Shown in pieces: positions 37,471 through 49,567 of a stretch of DNA of 64,000 nt. Position 1 is the stretch's first letter; each line of letters starts with the position of its first letter. The notes under the pieces are model-generated. The model had not been told where the DNA came from. It saw only the letters and a program-made list of their open reading frames with translations, and searched no databases. Origin of the DNA: Marsupella aquatica (taxonomy: Eukaryota; Marchantiophyta); contig OZ316894.1 of assembly GCA_973895155.1 (NCBI GenBank), forward strand, positions 26,474,001 through 26,538,000, in the 5' to 3' direction. The translations under genes and the position numbers were made by a program.

Positions 37471-38475
37471 GCGAGAGGTAACAGAGATTACGCTCATAAG
37501 GAGAAACCCTAATCCGGCGAAAGCAATCCACTTCGGGAAAGTCCGGTGCTTTGCTTTGCTCCTCGTTGTCTATTTTTTGTTCTCACAGACAGAGAAGCTT
37601 CGAATTCGAGAGACGAGAGAACGTGAGTTGAAGTTCGAGCGCGATTTTCGAACAGACAGCAAGGGAGGGAAGAAATGGACGAGGAAACAGTGAAGTTGGG
37701 GAGTGGAGGAAGCAATTGAGAGTGAAGTGCATATGACGAGGACGTGTGAGTAAGAGGAGGAAGGTGGATTTCGAGTGGGACTTGCTGGTCGTCGCAAATG
37801 CAATTTAGTCCCATGCCTCTTACAGAAAACGATCGATCCAGGCTGTTTTGCGTAGATTGGTATCCCGCATTCTTTGGCAATCAACTCAAGCGGAGGTGTA
37901 CAGTAATTTCTCCACCAAGCTCTGTCGTCTACGCTCTCACGGTCGCCGTCATCGTAGCAGTCGTCGTCACAGAGTCGTCGTCTCTAAGTGCGAGTGCGAG
38001 TGCGAGTGTGTTTGTCTTCGCAGTGTAGGGGGAGCGAACCGGGGTCGGTGAATTTGTAACTGGCGGGACGCGGTTGGCTTATTTTGTTGAAATTCTTTTC
38101 GCAAGTATATCATCGTCATTGGAGGAGGAAGGGAGAGTTGTAAATCTCTGTTAGCTGACATTGTAGCAGCTTACGAGCCTGGGAGCCTGGGAGCCAATGT
38201 TAAAAAGATAATTGCGTTCTTGGCATCGTTTTCGGGGCTGTCAAGCACGGGACCGTGTCACATTGCTGTAATTCTACGTCGAAGTGGGCGGGAACTTGTG
38301 TCCTGGGCGTCGAGACTGTGTTGAAGTTCGTTTCGAGACGTCTTCGTGCCTGAGCCTGTATCCATTTTCAGAATAAAGTAAGTCAAATTAAAGGAAGCAT
38401 ACCACGCTGGATCCGTTGCCGTGTACGTAACCCCTGTGTTGAAACTGTGTTTCCATCTGTCCTCTAAGCAGGACT
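37471..38475 (+). other. Likely 5' UTR and promoter of taxilin
   Basis: GC-rich with gagagacgagagaacgtgag and a gcgagtgcgagtgcgagtg microsatellite at about 37988. Just before the start codon stands tcctctaagcag, a fair splice acceptor, so the 5' UTR may be interrupted by an intron. Confidence 0.4.
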
Positions 38476-41400
38476 ATGGCATTGCCTTCATCTTCTTCAC
38501 CACTTTGTGAAGCAGTGAAGAACGAATCGATTGACTCCATCGTGAGTAAGCTTCCAGATGCACTAGACGTAGATGAACAAACTGTTACTGGCGGATTCCG
38601 GGAATGTTCGATACAAATCGCAGCTTCTCCCGGTGCACCACTCGCAGACCTGCCAAAGCTTCCAGACGCTCTTGAAGTAGATGAAGAGATTGTAACAGAC
38701 GGAGGTCGAGAATGTTCCATAGAAATCTCAACATCTGCTGCTCCATCCGAGTCTGTCCTTCCAAGCGCAAATGCACAGCCGTTTGAAGATGCCAGCAATG
38801 GAATTTTGGAAGTGGAACGCGGCAATGTGAACAATAGTAGGTCCTCATTTCCCGAGATGAACGATATCTCGCAGCAGAGCTACAGAACGACTGAGGAGAG
38901 GGAGAAAACTCGAAAATTCCCGGTTCTTTTGTCTGTGGAGGAGTCTTCTGTTGGTGACTTAGATGCGACGTCCGGTTTCAGCCCTGGGGAGAGTGTGAGC
39001 CACACTCAGGAGAGCTGTTCAGGAGTATCTAATGGAGTAGAGAGCGACAAAGAAAGTGGATCTGAAAGTGAAGGAGATGATTCTAAAACGGCTTCCAGCT
39101 CCGATGCAATGAACCTTTCTTCTCCCAAAGAAAAGCTCAATGGTTTGGTTAAGGAGGAGCCTCTTCAGGAGATCCTAGTCTCCAAGATTGCGGAGCTTGA
39201 GGTTGTGTCCACGGGATCCTCGAAGTCCGAAGAGGACTATTCTAAAGCTGGTATGTAGTGTCAATCCCACCTCGGACATCCAGTTCCGTTCACTGAGACG
39301 TGATTGCCAATCTAAATCTGATGATATGTCACGAATAAGTGAGCTATTCATTCGCGTTTACTACATCAGTTGTGTGTCAAATACGAAAATCGAACTCATT
39401 TCACTTCTCCGATGCCGGAATTACTTTTATCTTCTTGTATGTCATTGAGCTACGTCTGTGCTCAAAGTTCCGTGTACAGGACTTCCTACTGAACTATGCT
39501 TTCTCGGTGAAAAGAGGCTCGAAATATGGGCGCAGTACTTTTGGAGTGAACGGTGTCTTGCGTAGATCAGTGTAGGGCACTCTGTGGATGAGTTCGAATA
39601 CTGAGTTCTCATGACTTTTGTTTCAGCTAAGGCAAGGAAACGTCAACTGAAAGAAGTGCGCGTAATACTAGACGGTACAGATCGTTCTACTGAAGAAAAA
39701 TTGCGGCTTTTGAATAGCAAATATCAGCAGCAGGTCCGTGGCTTTTCTTACAGTGTTCGGCTGTCCTGTATGTCAATCCGATGAGTCGGTGTACTGGGGG
39801 AGATGTGTCAGTTCATACAATTGGGAGGCCCTTAATATCTCGATACTAGGAACTGCCGGGACGCGGCCGGTCTGAATGGCACAATTCTCCTCACTGTCTA
39901 GTGTAATTCTGCATATGGCGGGGAGGAAGACAAACTGGAGCGCTTCTATTAACGCAAATCTCCGGAAACACCGCCTTCATAGGGTCCAAGCGAAAGATTG
40001 CTACCATACAGCACTAGCTTGGAAAGCATGTTTGACAGTTAGTTATTGCAGATGTAAACCATTTGGACCGTATAGTCACCATCGTACTTACCTACCTTTC
40101 ACGGGACATCTCCATTGTTATATGCGGAAGGCTGTCTCTCGCTTTGTAGGCAGTCTTTCCACTCATGGTTGTAACTGGATGATATCAGGTGGTTAGTGAC
40201 TTCCAAATCAAGCTTGAGATTCTTCCAAGCTGCATTTAGACCTGCTTGTTATTTCCGAAAAGCACTGACGGAGACCCAATATTTGTTGGTAGAACAGGTT
40301 GCTGAGAATAGGCAATTGGAAAAAGACTACATGGCTTCAAGTCGAAAATGCAAACAGGTGAACAAGGAAAAGGATACTCGTAAGTGTTTGCCCCTTGCCG
40401 TGAATGGTCCATTGGATATTTTACAAGCGTGTTAGTCTAACACACTGTATACGAAGCCGTCCGTAACTGTTCAAGTATGTGCTTTGTGATGAGGTTTTGA
40501 GAACTGAGTGTTATCAATCTGTTTGTACAGTTTATGGAGAGTTGACAAAGAGTACTTCTCTGAGACAAAAGTTGGAGTCTCTTTGCCGTGAGCTGCAACG
40601 CCAAAATAAGATGTTTCTTGTATGTCAGCCGAGAATTTGTCGTTTTCGTACTGATTTGTTCGTCATTTCTAATGTTGTTGGAGTATACATTAGTTATTGT
40701 CGTAATTTGTACATCATAAATTAGTCATTATGGCACGCTGAATATTTCGAGCTCGATAATGGACGTGATATGTGGTTTACGTAGGATGATAGCAAAAGAG
40801 TTGCATCAGAGGAAGAGAAAAAGAGATTAGAACTCTCGGCAAAATTCCACGAGACAGTGAAGGTATGGAAACATATGCGTTATCTTTGGTTTGAAGCTGT
40901 AAATCTGAATGTGTTCCACAATCCACTGCCTTTCTTGGTTGGAGAAAGTCGTGAGGATCCTCAGTACTTTTCAGTGCCTTATGCATTAAGCTTGAATGGA
41001 TAAGTCAGGCTCGAATGCTCGCCTAAAAATTCATATGCTTTTGTAGGATATTTCATCTAAGTTGGAAGAACAAGGAGAGGGCCGTATAAAACAACTGGAA
41101 GAAAATGAGTTGTAAGTATTCACTCCTTGTATTGTGATAGGTTTTTGTTGTAGCTTGACAGCGGTTGAGATGGTTAGAACTGATAGAAATGGAACCTACG
41201 CTCTCGTAGATTAGAGGCAGAGCTTAGACATTAATATCTTCTGAAGAATATCTCACTGCGCTGTAGACCTGTAGGACCCTGGGGTGAAGTAATTTGCCAT
41301 TGTAGGTGTTTAGTCTCTAGATTGATGGGGCATTACTTCTCCATCCTGTCTCTGGTGTAGACTTTTCCTGTCCTTCCTTGTCGAAGATGTTCATTACGCG

Positions 41401-43070
41401 AGTGTCTCACAAATTCTCGTGCGGAAGGTGTTGTTAATGACACTTGTGGCTATTGTGCAGGATGAGGGAGAAGCTCAATCATTTCACTCAGCAGTTTGAT
41501 ATAAGAGAGCAGCAATTTGCCCATCAGGTAACTTACAGGAGGGGTTGCCAGTTCAGATTTGTACTGATTGACAGAGCTGAACACCCTTCGGATTTGTAGA
41601 AGCTTTTGGGGACCAAGTTGCTGTCGTTCAATGATCATGTAGTATGAAAGACGACAGCAAAGTACAGTATTGTGCCCTTGCTTCTATTAAGTAGGGAAGT
41701 TTAATTACCTGCTGTATTAGCGGAACTTTCGGGGGATCAATTGACAGTTTTGTGATGGCACTGTGAACTGGCTAACAGCTACGAACCAAGTCTTTAGAGC
41801 AGCAGTTGCTGGAAGTCAAATTGAAACAACAACAAGATATTTCCATGCAAGCAGAGACCAAGAGCCGTCTGTATACAGAACAAATCGCACAGCTCCTTAA
41901 AACTGAGCAGGACCTGCGCTCACAGTTGGCTCTATATGGAGATAAATTTGAGCAGTTTCAGGTAGGTTTCCTGGAGAACGCGAGCATTTCTTTTGTTTCT
42001 CGAAAGGCTGAATTTTTTATTCTTTTTGTTGAGAATGGGTGATGAACACACCGAAGTTCATATGCATGTTTTGCTGCAGGACACGCTAACAAAGAGTAAT
42101 GAGGTCTTCGCAACATTCAAGACGGAACTGGAAAAGGTCTGTTCTAGCTTGCTTTACGCGGCTCTTGATTCAATCCGTAGTCTGTGAGTGTTACTGACGA
42201 CGTTGTTGCCGAAACCTTCGAAGGCTTGACATTTAACGAGGCTATCCTTACTATCTTGTTGCATTCGTAAAAAGCGGTCTAAGTCATGTTTTTTGACTCG
42301 CTAATCAACTTTGCAAGTGGTCCTAGCGACTTATGTAAGTTTACCTGGATACGATGTCCTGACTCTGAATCGTATTTGAAAGGGCCTAATTTTTGCTGTG
42401 GTGCTAATGCCAGATGTCAAAAACTGTGAAGAGACTTGAAAAGGAGAATGCATCGCTGAAAAAGAAATGTGAGAAGTCAGACGTCTCAATCATTGAACTA
42501 CTTGAGGAGGTGCCGTCTCCCCCCACCCCCGCAACAAATTTCCACTAAAAGGGCAGATTGAAACCAGTAACCATGGCCACTCTCCATTTAATGTTTCCAA
42601 AGTAAACTTTGTTATCATCTAATCCTCATAATTGGAATGGGCTTTGTCAATTCAGAGAGATATACTGAAGAAGCAACTGAGTACAACAAAGAACCAGAAG
42701 GAGAAACTTGAAGCATTATGTAGATCACTACAAGCAGAGCGCAAACTGCAGGCTGTCACTTTCGATTCTGCGAATTCCTCTCTCCCGTCTCAGCTGGTAC
42801 GTTTTCTATGTCAATGTGTCTAAGACAGACAGTACTTTGTTATCAACTAGCCTTCTGCTGGTACGTTTTCTATGTCAATGTGTCTAAGACAGACAGTACT
42901 GTGTTATCAACTAGCCTTCTAAGTAGTGCTCTGCTTCTAGATATTAGCTTTCATTAGAGGGTCGTTTTTGTACAGCTGTGGCTTTAAGTCATGAAAGATA
43001 GTTGTTTCTCATCTGAGTAGCATTTGCATTGCATTGGCAGGAACACCTCAAGCTAAGCAATCCAGAATAA
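38476..43070 (+). CDS. TXLN: Taxilin family protein
   Basis: Exons: 38476-39250, 39627-39733, 40298-40379, 40531-40619, 40785-40862, 41047-41111, 41461-41527, 41779-41961, 42080-42136, 42414-42509, 42656-42796 and 43041-43070. They join to 589 residues plus TAA. Residues 1-258 are acidic, Ser-rich and probably disordered, with a duplicated LPDALDVDEQTVT.GFRECSIQI / LPDALEVDEEIVTDGGRECS unit. Residues 260-575 are almost continuous coiled coil with the taxilin signatures LRQKLESLCRELQRQNK, KFHETVKDISSKLEEQ, LREKLNHFTQQFDIRE, EQIAQLLKTEQDLRSQLALY, FATFKTELEKMSKTVKRLEK and KEKLEALCRSLQAERK. Taxilins bind free syntaxins and the nascent-polypeptide complex in animal cells; the plant role is little known. 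The eighth exon starts at 41779, which gives LRTKSLEQQLLEVK, the natural continuation. The last donor is duplicated (see repeat at 42793). Confidence 0.95.
42793..42920 (+). repeat. 64-bp tandem duplication covering a taxilin splice donor
   Basis: The units 42793-42856 and 42857-42920 differ at one base. Each contains ctg|gtacgt, so two identical 5' splice sites lie 64 bp apart. The first keeps the reading frame to the final exon. The second would add a run ending in an in-frame TAA. Confidence 0.9.
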
Positions 43071-43968
43071 CCTCACTAAGCTGTATGGCATGAAACTTTG
43101 AAGGGGACTGTCAAGATCTGTGATGGATGGCTACCTTGACTGCAGATCTCAGTCTCTCAAGTAGTACAAGTGCATTGGCCGATCACAACAGCCTAATTCC
43201 TCACCGACATAATTCGACTCTTATGTCAGATTTGTACAATGACATTTATTAATATACACAGTTGGACTCTTTGAGACTACGCTAAAGACCTCTGAATGCA
43301 TGGTTGCTGTTTTCACCGACGAATTTTGGCCAGTATAGAAGATAAAATGATAAAATCCTTGGTAAACTGTGTTCACATCGAAGTGCACATGTTACTCCGA
43401 AATGTTTTGTCACAGTCGATTGTCCTTCTGGTCCGATTTGTGGTGTATTTTGGATTGAAGTCTGATTGCGCCACATTTGTACATCATCCAAGCTCATACT
43501 GCGATATGGGCGAAGGTCGATCTGGGGTGTGATTTTCAGAGCTCTGAGTGTTATGTTTTCGTCTCTGCAACCCAAATAGTGAGACCTGGTTGTCCGTCTT
43601 GCTATCAATGTTCGAAAATGTGGATTTATCCACGACGACGGCATCTCTGTTCTATCTTCACTGGGCAAGAATTTGTGACACATCAGTTGGATGTGAAATT
43701 AAAACCTAATTGGACTCATCACACCTGGCCCAATCGAGAAATTGGAAAGGGTGAAAGTTCAAGATTGGAGGTTTAAGGTCTAGAAATAATAGTCGATTCT
43801 GTGCGATACAATTTTGATGATTACATTCAGAAAAACTGAGTACTAATAATGTGGCGGATGATAGGATCGAACAAATTCAGAGCCGAACCAGTCTTTTGAG
43901 ATCTGAAGAGCCACGCAAGGAATTTCGGTATCGACTTTGGTATATGTCCGATGCAATCCTCGCCCATA
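43071..43968. other. Taxilin 3' UTR and spacer
   Basis: No coding sequence is supported. ORFs on both strands overlap at 43282-43776 without motif. Confidence 0.45.
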
Positions 43969-44108
43969 CTGCTCCAGATATTGCTACCTGACCAGAACCA
44001 ACCATAGTTTACGTCAACTGGCTAGAGATGTCAAGACTGTCAAAAAATCCCGGCTTCTACAAAAAACTTGATTACTGGATTCCGGCAAGGTAGCGATATC
44101 TGGAGCAG
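43969..44108. other. Imperfect hairpin, candidate small-RNA precursor or foldback relic
   Basis: The left arm 43969-44000 and right arm 44076-44108 are reverse complements with about 28 of 33 positions paired, including an unbroken 13-base stretch (ctgctccagatat). The loop is 75 bases. The size fits a plant microRNA foldback, but I recognise no known microRNA and a small inverted repeat of other origin is equally possible. Confidence 0.35.
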
Positions 44109-44279
44109 CTGCATGTCGGTGTCACTCAGTACATAGAGCATTATTGTCATATAGCAACATCTGCAATTTGTCAATTGACTCCTATAGAGCACAAACAGTC
44201 TGAACTGGTTGCCACTGTGGGTGAGACGAAAGAATTGTCCGGGCATTGCGAAGACACTGAAAGAGTGAAGAATTTATCA

Positions 44280-44425
44280 AATTGAAACAGTCAATTTGAT
44301 ACACATGTCCTGCTGTAGCCAATTATTTAAGAACTCAACCTCATGAAAGCTAAATTGAAACAGTCCATTGATATACATGTCCTGCTGTAGCCAATTATTT
44401 AAGAACTCAACCTCATGAAAGCTAA
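44280..44425. repeat. 73-bp tandem duplication
   Basis: The block attgaaacagtc...tcatgaaagctaa occurs twice, differing by a few bases near the start of each unit (tcaatttgatacacatg versus tccattgatatacatg). Confidence 0.9.
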
Positions 44426-45114
44426 TGTTGACGCAACGATTCCCGTGAACGTCATGCCATCTGGTCTGAATGGGTCACATTGCAGTGCTTGAATGTTCTA
44501 GCAACAGCTGTGAATGACATCTTACATACAACATACACATGAAATGAGCAGATGACAACCCACGACCAATCCTCGACTGTTCTGAGAACTGTCTCATACA
44601 CCCTTAGCGCCTGTTTGGCGCTCTTGGTGAACCACAATTCAGATGAACTCATGGAAAATTTAATCCAGGTGGTCATCCTTTTACTCGAGAGATGAGTGGG
44701 AAGTTTACCTCAACGTCCAGGTTGGAGGATCCAAGGAACTCAGACATGGAACAGCACAAGATCATCTCGTATCAGTACTTTTGGTAGCATCAAAATCAAG
44801 GAAACCACCCACATAGAATCATCCCGCATCAAATGATGATACATTTACCTCAACCTAGACACTAATTGAGTACGCAAGACATACATCTCAGGAAGTGAAG
44901 AAATTTGTTGCTACCCTTCTGCTCTCCAGAGGTAAAGAGATTGCCTCCAAATAGGTTGCAAAGTTTTCTTCTTTTACGTTCAACATACTTCCAGCATGGA
45001 GGTTGGATTCTTAATTGCCCATAATCCTCATAAGATACAAGACACCCCGAGGGGTCCACAATGGATAACGAGGATCTCTTTGCACTAACGGAGCTCATCT
45101 TGTTGCAATGGCAA

Positions 45115-46788
45115 TCAAGGACCGTCATCTCCATCTCCTATGAGATTGCATATTTCACTGCACTCGATAAGACTGCAAGGGAAACCAAAATGTCATGACG
45201 GAGTTTTGTTAGTGCAAAGTCCAATGCTGTACTTTTAGAAGCAGAGGGAAAGGTGAAACTCGTTTCACTGTCGAGGGGAACCCGTTTACGTGAATTTAAA
45301 CAGAAACATGACAGGGCCAGAGCTCGAGAAGTCATATTGAATACATATCAAATTTATGAGACCCCTCCTCCAAGAGTTTCGCCAACACGCATTAGTATCT
45401 TTCACACCCAACGGTCATGGCTTTCAGGTCCCAGAAGCGGTGTTCAACGGGGCGGTCATTGATAGTCTTTGGGGTGGACGCATGTCAATCATCATGGCGA
45501 AGAAATTCAAAAGAGATGCTTTATCTCCTATTAAGCAGGGGGCCGATAATGGTAGATTCATTGCGATGAGTTGGGACCGCATGATTGTATCCACTGACAC
45601 TAGCTGAAATCATCCACTCTTCCCACACCCAAAGGACAGATATTTAGGAGGGTGATGATATGAGATCGTACCAGTATTGACGAGTTCGAAATCCTTCCTT
45701 GAAAACAACCAGGGGCCTGCAAAGTCAAGTCAACATTTTAGTTGATGTTTGGGACAAGCAGAACCTTTAAGGTCAAGTGAATCTGAAAGGCTTGGCGTGT
45801 CTAAGCATTTCCACGAGTTAAGACTGAATTTCTTCTAGTTAAGAGCGGAACTGTCGTCAGCCATCGTCTACCCGGAAAATATGTTCACCAACTCTTTCGT
45901 CTTGTAGACTCCTTCCATAACAAATCCTTCAACTATTCCCATGCACAAACCATAATCTTAGCGAATTCTTAATCTTAGCGCTCACTTTCTGATGTTGAAA
46001 GGTCCCTCGCCGGGAGATCCTGCGCCTCCTCTTATACAAGTCCCCAAACACTTCTGAGTGCAGCGTTCTGCTTTTTTGGACTTCGGTCTCTGAATTCTCT
46101 TACGTTTTTCTCCGCCTGCGCAGTAGAACAGAAGACTCAAATTACAAGCACTTTCTATCTGTCTATCTGTGGTCGAAGCTTTCCCTTCCGTAACAACTCC
46201 CACAATTCCCAGTTGTCGGACGAGCTCCTACAATATGAATTGTGTTACTTACAGTGTGAATCTGCGTGGTACCATGAGGAAAAGGGAGAGAAAGGCACCT
46301 GAAATATCTTGAGGAACATTCTCAAGAGTGTCGTATGGGTCAGGAGGCGCAATGTCGGAATAGAAAGCGTTGGCCAGAACCAGAACAGCAGAAATTTGGA
46401 CGGCGCATCTTCGTAATTCTTGCCACTGTGCAGAACCTAGTAATTTAATAACTTCCGAGACAATAGAGCGCTTCGAAACTGAAATTTCGACGAGGCGTCT
46501 TCGCAATTCTGCACTCAAAGCTAACAGAGACACCAAAATCGAGGGAGAGACGAGTAAAAAACAGTAGTTGTTCAATTGCGCTTGCACAGAGGTCAGGATT
46601 TCAGCTTCATGCGATGTGCAGTAGACCGCTGGCCGGCGACTCGTCACCGACATACTCTTAGAACCGAATCCATTGCTCGAAAGTTTGTTAAAATGAGCAG
46701 AAGGCATCCAAGAGCAAGCGAGAAACTTAGGACAAGCGGGATCCCAGCGAGCAAAGCCCAAGCCAACAACAAACGCCGCGGACGCCAT
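45115..46788 (-). CDS. Small six-cysteine protein, probably chloroplast, conserved plant family
   Basis: Exons on the minus strand: 46788-46588, 46425-46299, 46115-45986, 45716-45672 and 45172-45115. All have GT..AG borders and join to 186 residues plus TGA. The N-terminus MASAAFVVGLGFARW is Ser/Arg-rich like a transit peptide. LRRCAVQISAVLVLANAFYS then resembles a twin-Arg hydrophobic lumen signal, followed by APPDPYDTLENVPQDIS. The C-terminus has six Cys in ERCTQKCLGTC, GGAGSPGEGPFNIRKPLVVF, GFRTRQYC and LIECSEICNLIGDGDDGP. From memory, this C-terminal wording is typical of a conserved land-plant plastid protein without a settled function, and the last exon was found by looking for it. An alternative model keeps 46587-46426 (162 bases, no stop) as coding, giving 240 residues. 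An upstream in-frame ATG at 46803 is also possible. Confidence 0.8.
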
Positions 46789-47159
46789 TTGCTCACAATG
46801 CATCCCGTCACGCAAATGGCCTCGATCGAGGTAATATCAAGGCCATTTTCGTCCACATTCCGCCGCCATTCGGAGTGCAGAGCGAGCTGCTGCAGCGCTT
46901 CAAGCAGCTCTCGCAGAAAGCAAACATGGACTTCTTACAACCATTCTCTACCATTCTCTCGCATATCCAGACAGATCTTTACATGAATCTGCTGCTCCCG
47001 CTCTCAGCACGACGAAGATCAGGTGATCCGTGGACAACATGTGCTCAGTGCCCCAGTTCGTGAAGCTCTCTATATTATTACTCCTCCTCCGAAAGTATGC
47101 CGATAAGTTTCTGGAGAAAAATCGCATGCGTGGACGGGTTTCGCTGTTTTTGGTTTTTT
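46789..47159 (-). promoter_or_regulatory. Upstream region of the six-cysteine gene
   Basis: This is the sequence before the minus-strand start codon and should hold its promoter and 5' UTR. Open frames exist on both strands but show no motif. No specific element can be named. Confidence 0.35.
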
Positions 47160-47460
47160 CTTCGAAAGTAGAAAGCAGCCCCCCCCATCTAACAGAGGAT
47201 AGACTAAGCATACCATTTTTTGGTTCATCTAACATAGGATAGACGTCCAGAGTGGACGTCCTACTCTGGAGCATACCATTTTTTGGTTTTTTCTTTGAAA
47301 GTAGAAAGCAGGGCCCCCATCTCTGAACAGAGGATAGACGTCTGAACGGAGGATAGACGTTCTACTCTGGAGCATACCATTTATATATAAACGTCCTACT
47401 CTGGAGCATACCATCTTATATATAAACGTCCTACTCTGGAGCATACCATTTTATGTAGGG
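47160..47460. repeat. Compound tandem array
   Basis: Two 120-130 bp units (cattttttggttttttctt.gaaagtagaaagcag...gaggatagac) are followed by about 34-bp units (aacgtcctactctggagcataccat plus an AT-rich tail), three copies. A perfect 8-bp palindrome with 3-base loop, gacgtccagagtggacgtc, lies at 47242-47260. Confidence 0.8.
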
Positions 47461-48006
47461 TAGCCACAAGGGAAATCTACTCTGGAACATGCCATTTTAT
47501 GCAGTGTAACCACAAGGGAGCAATCCCCAGGGACCAGACCAGGAGAGAGAGAGTGTTGAACTGGGGCCCAAAGAGAACCAGCCAGGGGCTGAGGAGGGTT
47601 GAGGAGAAACCAGGACTCCCTCTTTAGCTGTTTTGATCACCTGTTTAGCTGTTTTGATCACCTAAATCACTTGAATGATTTTTTTGTTGGAATTTTTGCA
47701 TTTATTAGTGTGTATGTTATGTTATGTCTAACTGTTTTTCTTTGACTTGTCTCAAACAAGAATAGGCATGTTTGTATAGAGAACTATAATACAAGGTCCC
47801 GCTCTTTTATAGAGTGGTCGTCCTTTGAATTTGCAGGCCCAAAACGTAAGCAATTTGACAAAGAGAAGGAACAAACAAAACATTAATTACATTTAGTGTG
47901 AAGGGAAAAACACTTTTTCCAAGCAAGAAAAGTGGGTTGCCAATGCACAAGAGTCCTTTTGGTACCATCCATCCATGCATATAAACTGTTCATCCCTCTA
48001 CCATTT
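47461..48006. other. Spacer, no gene seen
   Basis: Contains a short tandem repeat of tagctgttttgatcacct (about 47626-47662). Otherwise nothing recognisable. Confidence 0.4.
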
Positions 48007-48991
48007 TTTACCACTATAATACCCTATCCCTAATAAAAAAGTGTGAACCAATTTTGACCATTTCATCAAAACATTGTTTTTTAACTCCATCAGATCTATC
48101 CATATACCCCATCTAAAATAAACATATGTCCAAGATGCCCTTTAGCCTGCCCGCACCTGCCCAAGATGAAGAACTTAATTAAAAATTAATTAGATTGATT
48201 CACATTTAAATTTATATTGGAAATTTTGAAAAAAAATTGACTTTCTTTTTAAGTTTCAATATAAATTTCAATATAAAATATTTATTTCTCTAAAATAATT
48301 AAAGTTAAAAAAACTATAATTTTTACTCTCCCTCAATTGTGCTTGGACTCTATGATGCGGTGGCTGCTATCTCCGGTCTCAAATTCCTATGTGCAATGGA
48401 TTGGTTATTGAACACGACCACAAAAGTGTATGGTCGGGATCACATGTAACATGTCTCCATAACTACATTGTAAAACTTATAATTTCTTGTCTCACTTGAT
48501 ATCTTTTTCTAATCTTCACATATTATCTCTCCTCAACATCTTTTCCTTGCCTTGCCATTTTTTTCTCATCTCACCATCTTTTCTCACATTGACATCTTTA
48601 TCTTACCAGAACATTCTATTCTCACCCTCGACATTTTTTTCTCACCCTCAACATTTTTCCTCCTCAACATTTTTTCTCACCTTGATATCTTATCTTTTTC
48701 TCATCTCGCCATCTTTTTCTCACCTTGACATCTTTACCTCACAATGACATCTTTTCCTCACCCTCAACGTCTTTTCTCTCCTCGACATGTTTTCCCCATC
48801 TTGACGTCTTTTTCTCACCTTAACATCTTTATCTCACCACGACATCTTTCCCTCAACCTGGCTATCTTTTCTCTCCTCGACATGTTTTTCTCACCTCGGT
48901 AGTTTTTCTCTCTCAATCATCAACATCTTATTCATCTAGACATCTTATTTCACCTCAACATCTTTTGTGCAATGCACAGGTAATGGGCTAC
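48007..48991 (+). mobile_element. Helitron 3, non-autonomous
   Basis: It starts TTTACCACTATAATACCC, aligned with the TCTACGACTATAATACCC start of Helitron 2 (TC mutated to TT). It ends caatgcacaggtaatggg then CTAC before T. The internal order is shared with Helitron 2: a leader with atcagatctatccatat, then ggactctatgatgcggtggc, then a ttgacatcttttctcacc array at about 48490-48970. Confidence 0.75.
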
Positions 48992-49484
48992 TTCTTACGT
49001 AACAAACTATTCCTGTTTGTAACCAATAGTGCTGATGTGGCTGCATGTACTTCCCAGAATTTTGGAAGGAGCTTTCCATGGGATCCGTAACCAAATATAA
49101 AAACCATGATGTATTTGTATATACAATAAAAAAATGGCAATGTTATCATTTGGAATACCTTTAGTGGTAATGTACTTAAAAGCTGATATAATGATTCAGC
49201 CATTGAAATGTGAGCTACTTTGTAGCATGAAGAGTGACTTCTAAACACTATGACATGGGATTTGCCTTTTCTTTTTCATGGTCTGTTTAAGAAATATTAC
49301 TTGGGTGTGGGCTTGGGTGGGAGGACTAACTAGATGGACCTAAATGTGTGACTGTGCACCTTTTCCATGTCCAATCCATCACTCTCCCCTAACTTGCACA
49401 TTCCTTGAAATCCAGTTGTCTATGTCACCTAGTATGCTTGACAAATCTTTCATTCAAAATCACTTACTCTCAGTAATATTGGGG

Positions 49485-49505
49485 CAATGCATAGACCTGG
49501 GCTAG
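49485..49505 (+). mobile_element. Helitron-like 3' tail, isolated
   Basis: The sequence gcaatgcatagacctgggCTAG followed by T resembles the tail of Helitrons 1-3. No minisatellite precedes it and no 5' end was found. Confidence 0.4.
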
Positions 49506-49567
49506 TAGACAATAATAGCTCCTCAAACTTTGGGCTAAAGTTCTTCCCTTTTGGAGCATATAGCACA

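Noticed and set aside
45253-45607. Plus-strand ORFs inside the last intron of the six-cysteine gene
   Set aside because: A stretch such as VSFTPNGHGFQVPEAVFNGA looks protein-like, but no partner exons or family could be identified. It may be an intronic transposon fragment and is not annotated as a gene.
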